From assembly GCA_958496175.1 (NCBI GenBank), contig OY292274.1:930001-994000 (forward strand): 64,000 bases of DNA. The letters are read 5' to 3'. The position numbers and the translations under genes are program-made. This stretch comes from Sisyra terminalis. Taxonomy: Eukaryota > Arthropoda > Insecta > Neuroptera > Sisyridae. Of the stretch, positions 12,739 to 24,954 are shown one piece after another. How positions within the stretch are numbered: the stretch's first letter is position 1; the number at the start of each line of letters is the position of its first letter. The notes beneath the pieces were generated by a model. The model ran no database searches. It worked only from the letters and a program-made list of their open reading frames with translations, and was not told the origin of the DNA.

Positions 12739-12780
12739 GCGACGTTTCGGTTCCTTTATTGAGCCTTCCTCAGGCTTTCA
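12739..12780 (-). ncRNA. Hammerhead-ribozyme-like motif, left arm of nested element
   Basis: On the minus strand: CTGAGGA (12773-12767), extra A, a GGCTC/GGAACC stem II with one mismatch, then GAAAC. The presumed cleavage triplet is GTC, and stem I is down to about two pairs (GC/GC). The fold looks weakened compared with the 42.77 kb copy, so activity is doubtful. Confidence 0.5.
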
Positions 12781-13025
12781 CAAAAAATCGTTATAACTTT
12801 GTTAATAATTATCGTTGTCATAATTCATTTTTTGTAGACACGGTACAGTTGGTAAAAACAATAATAAAACTTTCAAGACATATACAAAAATTTAAATAAA
12901 AAATAAATAATTTTTCGATAAAAATTATAATTAAAAATTCAGTTAAAAATTTACACTAGTTTAAAACTCAACCGCTCATCAATGATGAGCGGTATAATTA
13001 TTAACAAAGTTAAAACGATTAATTA

Positions 13026-13072
13026 CGAACACCTGAGGAAGGCTCAATAAAGCAGCCGAAACATCGTATGTA
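13026..13072 (+). ncRNA. Hammerhead-ribozyme-like motif, right arm of nested element
   Basis: On the plus strand: CTGAGGA at 13033-13039, an extra A at 13040, then stem II GGCT/AGCC closing a nine-base loop. GAAA follows at 13058-13061, then ACATC with cleavage predicted after C13065. Inner stem I pairs CAC with GTA (two pairs). The same positions are CGC and GCG in the 42.77 kb copy, a compensating change. Confidence 0.55.
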
Positions 13073-13500
13073 ATAAATAAAGTTTTAACCGATTATTTTT
13101 GATCCTAGTCCTCTAAATATTTTATTAATGTACAATAAATTGTTTTTTATTCAAAAACATCATTCCTGAATTTGTTTCGTCGGACCATACAACTTTGAAC
13201 CAGTCTTGTTCCGTGTAGTTCTTGTATCTATGTAGGAGGAATTGACTTTCACTGAACAAATGCTAACAAATCCTTTTATATTCTGATAAGTTTGATATCC
13301 TAAGAATACTTTACCAGCTTATAAATACTGATTTTTTGTTATTACTCTCACAGTTATGCCGATACTACGGTAGATTGTACTTGCTATCAATATATACCCT
13401 GTTAAGAAAGGCATTTTGAAATAATTACATTTATTACAAAAATTGCATCAGCCGTTTTTGAGTTAAAAGAAGACATACAGCCAGAATAGTAAAAATTTTA

Positions 13501-14886
13501 AAATAGTCAATTTTGGAATAAAGGCTATTAAAACGAATATTTATCTGGAAATTATGTTTATAATTAAATTATACGTACAGACCCTGGACTTTGGTATCTT
13601 AGTATAGATATTTTATTTCTGAACTGGGGGAGGGGGGTCAAATACTTATCAATATCTTTAATCTAACGGTATACATGGGTATACAGTACAGCACTACTGC
13701 TCAATTATCGATTTTACTACTCAATACGATTTTCACTTATTCAATTAACTATTAAATTATTAACGTACATTTTTTTAATGTCATTTAGTTAAATATTTTT
13801 GTATTTATGGTTCAAATCAGTCCAAATATTAAATATTATGTAAACATATATAATTTGTATCTAATCTTACTTGCCAAAATTGAAATTTATTGCTACCCAG
13901 TTAAGTTATGTTAACTGTTTTCGAATTTCAGAATTATGTAAATATTTCATAAAAGGATTATAATATTTTTCTTTTAATACTCTTAGAGCATAATACTATT
14001 AGTTTCATATTGACGATATTTACGGAAATAGGTGTAATAAAATTGCTGTTTCATAGTTTGTATGAACTAAAAGCCTCTAGAAAGTAAAATGCATTTACAA
14101 ATTGTTTGAATATTTATATAACTTTAATTATTTCCAGTAAGTTTTATTATTATTTTTTTTAAATAATTGTTATCCAGAAAGAACTAATTTATAATTACAC
14201 TAGTGAATAATTAAAAGAGCAAAGTTCGATTAGTGTTTTATTATTCCTATTGAAAAAAAAATTACATAAAATATTTTAGTTTTTCGATTCAAAACTCTAA
14301 CCTGACCCAATTTATACTAATTTATACTTTCTTATTTGCACACAGACCCAATATGATTAATTCATTGCCTTTTTTACATAGAAATTTTGAATGATTTCCA
14401 ATTGAAATCTTAGAACAATAAAATTGTTATGATCGTATACCTACGTAAAATTTCATTTTTATTGCTATTTTATTAGTTGAAATCAATTTCAACTGTTAGT
14501 AGTGATTTCTTTTCTATTTTGTTAGGTTAAAACATCAAGAGTTAAATGATACTAATTGAATTCAATTATTTTATTAAATAGTAAATCTGTTGAAAAAAAG
14601 GGCAAAACTTTTTTGTATATATCTAAAACAAAATAGACGAATAAATTGCGTAAGTTATTGGAGATACTTTCTATGTCAAGATCACTTGTGATCACTTGAT
14701 ATATATAGTCAATAGTCTTCCTTGACAAATGTTTGAAATATAGAATTTTTATCTCTATATTATACAATAATAATGCGTTGGTCATCAACAAAACGCCGTC
14801 TTGTTAAAAGGTGATAATTTTTTATTACTTACTAATCAAATTTTGTTTAAATAAAGTTCAAACCGTTTGTGAATGCACACGTGAAT
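13501..14886. other. AT-rich spacer upstream of the ABHD12-like gene
   Basis: No exon, RNA gene or element end was recognised. The leader of the ABHD12-like gene must lie in its right part, but no core-promoter motif is convincing. Confidence 0.45.
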
Positions 14887-17201
14887 ATGGCAGAGCGTAC
14901 CAAAAATTTAACTGTATTTCTTTTAATAAAAATTTTTATAATTTGTTCAATAATTCCATTCATTTTAATTCAGTTATATTTGAATGAATTGTAAGTGGAA
15001 ATATAATTACATCTTTTATATTGTTATATTGCTAATCTTAAACATACTTATATTGATACAACCGTTCAAAACATTAAAATAATTTATTGACTTTTATTGT
15101 TCATTTGAAAAAATATGTTTGTCTTTCAAAAAAATTAAATACCTTAAATACTAACAAATACATTTTTTACAATTTATAATGTATGCATTTTATTTTTTAC
15201 AGAATTGCCTTTTCAACACTGAAAGTATCGATTGTTATATTTATAATACTATTTGGAATTATACCAATAATTTTCAAATTATCATGGCCATTTCAACGGA
15301 GTGTCTTATTCTTAAATTTTGGTAAGCTTATTTTTAATAAAATTTATCTACCTCATTTAAATATAAGTATGTATTTCTATTTGTTCAAGTAATTCAAGTA
15401 TTTCAAACATACTTTTAACATGATAATCACAATCAAATCTTTATTACATTAACGTATACCTATATAAAATTATTATGGCATAATTATTATACTGCTTATC
15501 TTGCAGCTCTTGTACTTATTATTTTTGCAAGCCATATATTTTTTTTTTTAAAAATTGATTGTTACACTTGATCTTTGAAAATGAAAGCAGATACTTGTAA
15601 ATTGTGAAATGGATATTTTTTATAATTTTAGTCAATTTTTGTAAGTGTGTTGAAAATGCCCTTTGATTTATTGATAAATATTAATAACTTACTTTTATAT
15701 TCAAGCAAAAAAATCGTAATTATTTCGTAATGTTAAATATAATTAATTTAGCAATATAAAAACATCATAAGTCAAGAACAATTATTTTAAAAATACAATT
15801 TTAGATTCATATTTAGCATAATATTGTATATTTTTCCAAATGAGACATAAAAAACGTAATTGTTTTTCAAAATAAGAAATTAAAGTTGTACAAGATACGT
15901 ATATAGTCCTCTAATTAACTTAATAATACAATTTTTTATAGATATCCCTCGTTTTTATTGACTGTTAACTAATTAGTCTATTATTGTACTTTAATCACCA
16001 TAATTTTTCATAAAATTAATGCTTAAAATTATATTTTAACATTCCCTTTCTTTTTAGTAAGTGATCCTAGAAACGCAGAATATAGTTCACCTGAAAAGTA
16101 CAACTTACCTGGTTCTCGAAATTTATATGTGAAAACTGACGATGATTTGATTCTTGGAACTTGGCAAATATTGCCAGAAAATTTAATAAATATATCAACA
16201 TTGCGAGATGAGAGTTTTTATGACGAAGCGTTATTGAATGGGCAGCCTGTGATATTATATATGCATGGAAATTCGGGTAATCGAGCAGCAGACCATCGTA
16301 TAGTATTATATCAATTTTTACGGAAATTTTTCCACGTATTTGCTTTCGACTACAGAGGTAACTATTCGTGTCTTATATAGGAGAATAAAACATTAAGGCA
16401 TTTTTTTTATTAGGCTATGGCGATTCAAGTGATGTGGAAGTCGCGGAGCCGCTTGTTGTTCGTGACGCAATGTTTATGATACAATGGGTCAGGAATAAGA
16501 CAAATGGACCTGTATATGTTTGGGGCCACTCCTTAGGAACTGGAGTATCTTCCCATGCCTTAGATTTATTGTCAACTAAAAAGGATATTGAAATAAATGG
16601 TCTCATTCTTGAAAGTCCTTTCAACAATTTGTACGATGAAATAGCAGAACATCCTTTTGCCAGAGTATTAATTTGATATTTTACGGAAGAAACAATAAAA
16701 TAAATAAATCGTATATTTCAGCCTTTCCGAGACCTGCCATGGTTTGATTATCTGATACCTAAAGCAATGTATGAAAGTGGTTTACAGTTTGAAACAGATA
16801 AACATATTTTAAAATTTAACGCTCCTGTAATAATTTTACACGCCGAAGATGATGGCGTAGTTCCATTTCATTTAGGCTTAAAGGTAATTTGAATTAAAAT
16901 GATTTACTTTATTGATTTTATTGTTATATTATTATATTTTAGCTATATGAAAGTACACGAAAAAATAGAACTAAAGAACAAGGAAATGTAGATTTTTTTC
17001 GATTTGATAAAAAATTTAAATATGGGCACAAATGGATCAGTAAAGCACCTGAATTAACTCAAATAGTAACGTAAGTAAAACAAAAATTTAACATTAACAA
17101 ATTTTATTAATCTATTTTTTCCGTATAGTGATTTTCTATTGAAAACTAAAACAATTACTACTACTAAATTACTTCAAAATGGAACTGTGCTAGAAAATTA
17201 A
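14887..17201 (+). CDS. ABHD12: ABHD12-like monoacylglycerol/lysophospholipid serine hydrolase
   Basis: Seven exons join in phase: 14887-14990, 15203-15321, 16058-16357, 16414-16664, 16722-16883, 16943-17070 and 17129-17201, giving 378 residues. Two hydrophobic stretches at the N-terminus (ILIKIFIICSIIPFILIQ-type and IVIFIILFGIIPIIF) suggest one or two ER membrane anchors. The catalytic part is an alpha/beta hydrolase. VILYMHGNSGNRA supplies the oxyanion-hole HGNSG, and VWGHSLGTGVS has the nucleophile near Ser214. HAEDDGVVPFHLG carries the acid near Asp301/302, and KYGHKWI has the His near 341. EHPFARPFRDLPWFDYLIP is typical of ABHD12, a lysophosphatidylserine lipase at the ER and endomembranes. 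The start is the first ATG before the hydrophobic segment. A poly(A) signal AATAAA is at 17546-17551. No break is seen. Confidence 0.95.
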
Positions 17202-18144
17202 TGGATAATTAAAATATAAGCCTGAAATTTAAAAGACAAGAGTCTAGTTATGATGATGCAAGTGATATTTTAGTAATTTGCGCATTATAAATTTAGGTAA
17301 TAGTTTGTAAATTATACATTTCATGATGTTTGTATTAATGCTGTATTAAAGATGGAGATATTTTTGTTAACTGAAATTATTACATGACAATAAGTAGAGT
17401 GATAATATTTTGATCAAAATTGATACTATGTACATACATTATTTATTTAAATTAGTTATTTATGAACTATGTGCTGCACCAAATAATTATAATACAAAGA
17501 TTATTTGTAAAAACAAAAAAGTAAGAACGATTTTGAGTTTTGATTAATAAAAACACATAATATTAATTTACTTTATAATGTTTTTTTTTTCATATAAGAT
17601 TTTTTTTTTTAAAAAATGAAAATAAAAACAAAGATAATTAGTTATTTAACGTTCCTAAATAAATCGTTATAACAATGATTCTGTGATTTATGAAAATCAA
17701 TTTTAAGGGGAAGTAAGAAAAGTTAAATTCTTAAATCTTCACTGTAAAATTTACATTTGATTTTAAACCATATAACATAAAAGACCCTGAAATGGATGGC
17801 TATGTTGCTCGGGAAACATATATACTTATCCGAGTTTGATAAAGCTTGGTGCACATTGCAGAACAATGAAAACATATAATATTTAATTGCATGATTCAGA
17901 CGAAAAAGATCCAAAAGTGTTTTTTTTTCGACATTATTTCATCCATCTCTTCTTTCTCTCGAGTATCAACCGGTTTAATTATTGGCGATTCTCATCAAAA
18001 CTTACCTGAAGTCACAAGATGTATCAAAATCAGTTACTTATAATCTTTATATATAAGTAAAAAGGAATAAATGGTTTAAAATTAATGGTAATATTTTTTG
18101 ATTTAGCAAATCAATTTTTGGAAATTGTTTTTAACATTGTAAGT
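17202..18144. other. 3' region of the ABHD12-like gene and spacer
   Basis: AATAAA at 17546-17551, followed by T-rich sequence (17579-17612), probably ends the ABHD12 transcript. Nothing else was recognised up to the hAT end at 18145. Confidence 0.5.
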
Positions 18145-18848
18145 AGGGATTGCAATACCGAATACCAGTATTTTGAGCCATTTGTACAATTTTGTAATAC
18201 AGATTGTATACGGTTTTTTCGGTATTTGTTAGATTTTTTAAAAATTATTTCCACTACTCTTTACAGGAAAAGAGACTAATCAATTCGAATTTAATCAAGT
18301 TTATAGTAAATTTTCTTTAAATTTTTTACCCACAAACCAATCACCGATCACTTTCAAAAGAATACGGTAGAATTATCGAAGATGGTGATGAGACTTGTGT
18401 TGATAGTGAAAAGGAATTGTTTCTTGAAGAAAAATTAGAGTTATCGATAGTAAAAAAAAGGTCAACAAATCAAAATACAGTACAGGGACTCAGAATAGAA
18501 ATAATACAGTGAGGGAATTAGTAGTAAATACTTGGGAAAAATATATCGTGTCTTGCTAATAGTACTACCACCTAGCGTAGATACTGAAAGAAGGTTTTCG
18601 TCAGCTGGTAATTTTTGCACAAAACTACGTTCCAGGCTTAATGGCAGTACAATTGATACGGTTATAAGTTATAAGTTTGAAATTATTTTTTTGTGATATT
18701 TACTCTGCTTAATTAAACGGGCACTTATAGCAAATAAACACCTGTGTTTTCTTTCTTTTTCGAAAATTCCTACTACCGGTATTCCGGTATTAAGACTTAA
18801 AAAATACCGAATATCGGTATTGAACTTTGGTCCGGTATTGCAATCCTT
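18145..18848 (+). mobile_element. Deleted hAT transposon retaining the dimerisation domain
   Basis: Terminal inverted repeats AGGGATTGCAATACCG (from 18145) and CGGTATTGCAATCCTT (to 18848) bound about 704 bp. Inside, on the plus strand near 18545-18690, the frame LLIVLPPSVDTERRFSSAGN continues FCTKLRSRLNGSTIDTVISY. This is the C-terminal hAT dimerisation (hATC) motif. The rest of the transposase is gone and the left part is frameshifted, so the copy is non-autonomous. No clean 8 bp duplication was found. Confidence 0.8.
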
Positions 18849-19439
18849 AATTCTAAGAAATTGAAAAAATATTTATTTTTTGAAAGACCAAAGAATATAA
18901 GATCTTAATAAAACGGTTTCACTTCTTAAAACACCATTGATTTTGTTTCATTCAATTCCTTGTGAAAGTTTAACTTTCGTAATCTTTATGATCAATTCCT
19001 TACATATTTAACTTTTCGAAATTATTATTAATATTGTTTTAAATCATTGGGAAAGAACTAATAATCTTAATTGATTTCAAAAAGAGTTTTAATTTTCTTT
19101 TATTTTTTAAATTGATGCTAACAATTTAAAATATTAACAAATAATATTATTATCTATACTAATATATAAAATTCTTACGTCTGTCTGAACATTTCAATTT
19201 TGAACCCAATTTTAGGGTAAATATTTGTTTCAAGAGGCCCTTATTCCAAATTTAACATTTTTAAAATTTTTGTCTGTCTGTCTTGCTGTGTGTCCCGATT
19301 TAACTAAAGAACGGAACAACCGAATTTAATGAAATTTGGTATTAAGATACAACACAATTTCCCACAGACTATAGGCTACTTATCATTCCTTAAAAATAAT
19401 AAGGAAAGGTATTCTCTAGGAATGAAAAACAAAATTTTT

Positions 19440-19441
<2 letters not shown>

Positions 19442-19522
<81 letters not shown>
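19442..19522. repeat. TA dinucleotide microsatellite
   Basis: About 40 uninterrupted TA units lie inside Helitron copy A. Length polymorphism is expected. Confidence 0.98.
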
Positions 19523-19524
<2 letters not shown>

Positions 19525-19667
19525 TTAGAAAGGTATTTAAAAGTTAGATTATAATATGTATTAATATTTTTAGTTAAACTAATAAAAAGCACAGTAAATT
19601 CAATTTAAAGTACAAAAAATTGCCTCTTTGAAATATAATCGTTTAAATATATAACAAACATAATTGT

Positions 19668-19745
19668 TGTTGATAGCGTAATGGCTTACGTATCTGACGT
19701 TCTAATGCTCATAATTAAAGAGACGTGGGTTCAAATCTTACAGTA
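19668..19745 (+). pseudogene. tRNA-Arg-like sequence (tRNA pseudogene or SINE head)
   Basis: A perfect A-box TAGCGTAATGG (19674-19684) and a B-box GGTTCAAATC (19728-19737) stand at tRNA spacing. The text between, ACGTATCTGACGTTCTAATG, resembles the anticodon side of arginine tRNAs. The acceptor stem pairs poorly and a T run follows at 19745-19755, a natural Pol III stop. It is either a mutated tRNA or the head of a tRNA-derived SINE. Confidence 0.55.
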
Positions 19746-21243
19746 TTTTTTTTTAAAAATTGTTGTAAATAGACGCTTAGGGTTGCTCAATAAGGATATA
19801 TTTTACGAAAAAAGTAAAAGTAGTAGTTATAATAATTATAATAATAATAATAAAACTTAACGTTAATACTTCTTTAAAATCGTATATTTGTATGCCCCCT
19901 CTGACAGATGAAATTTTAATATTCTAAGTATTCCTTATCCTTCCTAATCCTTATCTTCCAAACTAACTTTTCTTCAGTATTTAGAACAATTTGAAAACCA
20001 ATTATTTTTATTGAAAATAAATAAAATATTCGCATTTAATTCCACGCTTTCCACGTATTTCTAACAATTTTGTATGTACACGTCCAAATGTGCGAAATCG
20101 AATTGCTTTTTGGTCATGATAATCAAAATAAAGGACATATTTTTTTTCGTTTTACATTGTATTTTCAAATATAAATGCATATTTGTGTCGATGAAATTTG
20201 AAAAGTATTTTTCTTATACGATGCAGATATATAATAAGAAAGGGTTTTTGATAATCCCTCCCCTAAAAAAGTGAAAAATGGTGGCAAAGTTTGTACGACA
20301 AAACCTCTAAAAAACAATTTAAATTTCAAATTTCATAATCAAAATACCATTAGAGACGAAACGTAATTACCCTTTATTTAATAAAGTTGGTTTAATATAA
20401 GAAATAAAAACTTTGGGTCTGTTTAAAAATTTAAACTCTGATAGATATATCTGAAAATGGTTAAGTTTATAATTGATCATAAAGTTTTTCGGCTTTCACA
20501 TATTGTAAACCTAAAAATCCGAAATACGTATTCACCAAATAAATACATTTGTGAGTGAATATCGAGTAGCGAGAAATTCGGCGAACTAAAAGAAAATGGT
20601 TTAATTATATAATTTAAATTCAGATATTTTAATAATAAGTGTATAGATTCACAATGGTTATACTTGATTATGGAGGAACTGGGTTTCGTGCAATTGAATA
20701 AATTTTAATTTCGCGGTAGTTTTGTACATTCCAGTAGTGAAATAATTTTGAGAAAAAGGATCATTCGGGAGTCGAGACAATGAAATGGGATATCTATTAA
20801 TATTCTAAATCTAAACCCTTAACTTCTGATATTTTGACGCGAGCGTTTTGATAACTTTTTACTGTTTTAAGTCATAATTAAGAACGACTTTATTGAACTA
20901 TATTTTTTTTATGTATAGATACTGATTGATTTATGGATTATTTGGTTCACGGTAGATATACCTACCGTAGGTATACGCAATTGAACATACTCTTTTTAGA
21001 TACTTATAAATATTTTTTGAAAATTATTTGATTGTTACATACAAATATTTTATTCCAAGCAACAGTTTATTAAATGTGTTTTTTTTTTAAAGTCGACCAA
21101 ATAGTGTTTTTAAGTATGATTATGTTTTTCGTAAAAGAAGTAATAAAAATAATAATTTCCATATACCACTACAAATAGCAAATCTAAAAAGAATATATAA
21201 ACTACACCTACGTTACGCAAACGAAGTCGCGGGGATCAACTAG

Positions 21244-24228
21244 TAATAATAACAATATTGTTATAAGTGAAAATAAAGTAGAATTTGGAAACATATTTTT
21301 TCTTCTGATTAAAATATTTGTAACTGTATGAGCTTTGAATAAGCAATGAATATCAACTGAATAATATTGTGAACATAAAAAAATGTTTAAAATCATTCGT
21401 ACTAAATATAATGAACGGATAACACCGATAACACTAAAATTACAATCATTACAATTGTTTAACAATTGAAAGCGGCAAATTTAAATTTCTAACGTTGCGC
21501 AAACGCATAAATAAGACGATCTCTTTAATGGAGTTTCATGATTCATAAAAATGGCCGTGTTTGTGTAGGGTGTGTAAAGACACATTGCGGAGAAGTCACT
21601 TAAAATTTGTCAGTGGAGTGAAATTGTTAAGGTTCAATGAAAAAATCAACAAATAAACATTTCCATATAAGTGTGTGCAAAATTTGTTAGACGGTACCTT
21701 TTATAAAAACAGCAATGAGGTGCGTAAAACATTTTTCTTATCCATACAATTTTTTGATCATTGTTTTTTAAAAAAAAATAACATTAACTTACTAAGGTAA
21801 ATTTTTGATAACTAACTAATTTAATCGAAATTTAATTGTATAGGTATTAATTTTCTCTTTTGTACAAAGCTAACTGTTAGTATTACATTCTTGGTTTTTC
21901 AATTAGTTAGTGGGTATGTTATTATTTTTCTTAAATATTTAAATAACAACATTGAATTATATGTTGTCATACATTGGAAATATCTTTTATTTGAAATAAG
22001 AAATGAACATTCAAATTCAATTTGAACTGATTTCTTTGAAAATGTAACATGAAAAATGTGTTCCTATATCGATTTTTGTTTTGCGAGGGTGTGTATTCGT
22101 GATAAAAATGAAATACCACCCTTACAGACTAATTTTGTACAGCGTTTGTATCGCATGGTAATTTTTGATTTTGTGTTTACATTTTTATAATTTTTATCAT
22201 ATCAGACAAAATTATCATACATATAAAACCACCCCACGCATTTTAACAATTTTGTTTTCATCTTTTTATCTACCTCTTTTTCCCCAGTCGAGAATAGACT
22301 TCTATTTTAGGCGATACCTCTCCAAGTTACTAAAAATATGTTTCACCAATATTTTATTGAGAAATAATCGTAATTTTCTAAATTTTTGTGTGTTCTGTAT
22401 TTAAATATGTACGAATTTTTGTATAATTGCACCAATTAAAAAATCATCAAACTTGCAAAAATTCGCTTCCTGTAATATTTAATTGGAATATTGTACAAAG
22501 GTGTTATTACATCTATATTTTTGCTATCCAAAAATAGTTATCTTAAACTTTTTATCAATGAATTGATTAATTTATCTTCGATAAATGATTATTTTTCCCA
22601 TACGTTTGTTACTTATTTACTTAAATAAATTTAAGTTATTATCAATAATTTTACCTCATACCATAAATACGTTTACATAAAATAACTTTCGACATGATAT
22701 TTTCTAAACATTTGCCAGTTTAAAGAATTTGCCAGTAAAAATTTTGTTGGTCAATTATATAGATAATGTATTTCCGTTAGATTAAATTTGAATTCAAATT
22801 CTATGATTACCGAAATTTGTTGATTTATATTTTTTTTTCTGCACTTATGTGTAGTTCTTACTACAACTTTCATTATGAAAAAGACTCCAGAAAAAAGAAA
22901 TTACAACTTCGCATAATTTGAATCACAAGTTCAGAAAATATAAAAACTGCCCAATTTATGGAATGCAGATTATAAAAGTTTGCTCTCTTAAATGCTCACT
23001 AGTAATTACTAATTAACTGGAATTAATTAAAAAAAGTATATTATTTTAGATTGAAACATTAATTGGGACCAGAGTGCATTGTTGAAAATTATTAATAAAA
23101 GCCGTGGTGATTAAAATGAACAGTTATTTATTGCATTTATATTGTAACAAATTTAAATCGATAGTTGAATATTTCATTAGATAGTGAAATTAAGAGGGAT
23201 AATATCATAATGTGTTTATATAAGTAGTTTGGTTAATAATAATTGTATAAGGGAAATTTCTAAAACATATGGAACTGTCTTATGCCAGTGGTCATTATAT
23301 AACACAATTTAACCGAATTGTCTACGATTAGTTATGAAAATTAACGTTCTCAAGAACTGAGATTCTATCTGGCCAAACAACCGCCACAAATACGAATTTT
23401 TATAAATATTTATATGTAAGGTAGAAAGCTAATATTACTTATAGTTTCAAAACAATCCGACGGATTTCGATACGATATAAAGGAATCTTAGTATAAGTCA
23501 GTGGAGTATGTACTTAGAAAATATAGGATTAGATTCGAAATATCGAATCGACGATTATGAAATAATTATGATGCTAACCACTGATTAAATTATGAAATCC
23601 AACATATCTTTTATAATTTTCATGAAAATCAAAACTTTTGACCATTGCATTTTATTAACATACTTTTCTTTTAGGTAAATATGGTAGCTTAGTTTAAAAT
23701 TGGAGGATTATTGAAAATTGTTTTCGAAGATCTAGGCTAGTATTGTTATTGATAAATACTGATCACATACTGAAAAAATTCTTGCGGATTACATAGAGCT
23801 GAACGTAAATATTAAGGTGTCCAGTCGTTAGGGAATCCTGGAAAGTCAGAACTTGGACAAAAAGTTCAGGATATTTTTAATTTCTTTATAATGTAACTAC
23901 TTTTTAAATTGACAAAGATGTCATGTGGATTTCATCGTTATGTAAAAACCGTATACGTAGAATAATAATTAAGAAACCGAAATTCCCAATTTTGTATCAA
24001 AATCGAAAGTAGGTCGAATACTATTGTTGTCGAATTCTGGACAGATTAGCTTGAAATGCGCGAATATTTTTTGTATTTCAGTACTCACCATTTTTTATAA
24101 TAGGTACTCGTTAGTAGGCGATACAATTTTTGCCGCTCCTACTGACCTCTGAAATTCGATATCCTATTTCACAATCATATTAATTACATTTGTTCTATCA
24201 ATGGAATCGCAATTTGTACTCTATCGCC
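21244..24228. other. Long AT-rich stretch, nothing recognised
   Basis: Nearly 3 kb without a convincing exon, repeat end or RNA fold. Open frames are short and T/A-rich. Confidence 0.4.
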
Positions 24229-24236
24229 GTTATTAC

Positions 24237-24946
24237 CAGTGGCGTAGCTACCTAGGGGCTAGGCGGGCCATGCCCCGGGACCCTCAAGCTGGGGGCCCTC
24301 GAATCCTTACCAGAAATCTCGATCGAACTGAACTTTTGGAAATTCAGTTGGAAGTTCACCAATTATGTAAGGAAATAATGAGCAAATATGGAGTGCTAGA
24401 ATGCGATCTAACGGAAGTATTTATAGCAATGTTATTATTCTTTACAATTCCTGTCACTTCTGTAGCAGCTGAAAGGTCATTTAGCAAATTAAAAATATTA
24501 AAAAAAATTTTAAGAAATAATATTTGGGCCAAACTCGACTCCGACATTTATCGCTAATAGCAATTGAAAACAAAACCGCATCAAGCCTGGATTTAAACGA
24601 AGTCATTGATACTTTTGCGAAAACTAAAGCTAGGAAAAAATTGTAAATATAATTGTTATTTAATTAGTTGGTAGGCCCGACCTTTATATAATAAGCCCTT
24701 GAATCTTCTCTATTTCGTTTTATTAGCCAAATCTACTCCAAGTATTAATTGTAATTTATGTTGTTACTGTTTAATATTTTTATTACCTGGCCTGCAGTGC
24801 ACAAAAAAGAGCTTAAGTAGCTTAACATTTTTAAAGTATTTGTATATTTCATATTTTTATTTGATAAAACCTAATCAGTTTACATAGTAGTGGGGCCCCA
24901 TTTTTTAATTTGCCCCAGGGCCCTTGGTTACCTAGCTACGCCACTG
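24237..24946 (+). mobile_element. hAT derivative with 8 bp target duplication
   Basis: Ends CAGTGGCGTAGCTACCTAGG and its complement (GGTTACCTAGCTACGCCACTG) bound 710 bp. GTTATTAC flanks both sides (24229-24236 and 24947-24954), the 8 bp duplication of hAT elements. Inside on the plus strand: LLEIQLEVHQLCKEIMSKYG, then FTIPVTSVAAERSFSKLKIL, the hATC dimerisation motif. A one-base frameshift near 24530 separates it from HLSLIAIENKTASSLDLNEV, which ends the transposase at about 24640. The N-terminal and catalytic parts are deleted. Confidence 0.93.
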
Positions 24947-24954
24947 GTTATTAC

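Larger units (their letters stand above)
12644..13129. mobile_element. Hammerhead-bearing inverted element inserted in Tc1, 12 bp target duplication
   Basis: The insertion is bounded by perfect direct repeats GTACAATAAATT (12632-12643 and 13130-13141), a 12 bp target duplication. Its two ends are reverse complements of about 125 bp: the left arm has AGAGGACTAGGATCA and TCGGTTAAAACTTTATTTAT, the right arm has their complements. Each arm carries a hammerhead-like core, minus on the left and plus on the right. There is no open frame. A related copy lies at 42710-42985. Variable-length duplications and hammerheads in terminal repeats are features of Penelope-like retroelements and their non-autonomous relatives. 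That identity is inferred. Confidence 0.75.
11943..13500 (-). mobile_element. Decayed Tc1-type transposon, split by a nested element
   Basis: The end next to a TA dinucleotide reads CAGCCTTAGTCAAAAGTATT, a Tc1-type terminus. Minus-strand transposase pieces appear in the expected order. DWFKVVWSDETNSGMMF (about 13205-13155) holds the second catalytic Asp. HGEGSIMIWGCMAPNGVG lies near 12500. Next comes QDNAPCHTSWVTRQW, then MKWPPQSFDLNPIETLW (12265-12215), which carry the third acidic block. Stops and frameshifts break the frame (for example in the segment just after the nested insertion). The N-terminal DNA-binding part is barely recognisable and the far terminus was not found. A second element occupies 12644-13129. 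The copy is dead. Confidence 0.85.
19153..21243 (+). mobile_element. Helitron-like element, copy A
   Basis: The element starts TCTATACTAATATATAAAAT and ends GGGGATCAACTAG before T, with A in front. This fits Helitron rules (TC start, CTRR end, insertion between A and T). Just before the end, ACGCAAACGAAGTCGCGGGG can form the short terminal hairpin. The 5' part (to about 19400) has the usual GAAATTTGGTATTAAGA and ATAGGCTACTTAT words. The last 330 bp (from about 20915) match copies B and C, including GGTAGATATACCTACCGTAG. No Rep/helicase frame is present. It contains a TA repeat and a tRNA-like sequence. Confidence 0.75.

Noticed and set aside
11943..13141. CRISPR-like or tandem array from the repeated CTTTATTGAGCCTTCCTCAGG words
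   Set aside because: There are only two copies in inverted orientation plus one at 42.8 kb. They are hammerhead arms, not spaced direct repeats, and the DNA is eukaryotic.
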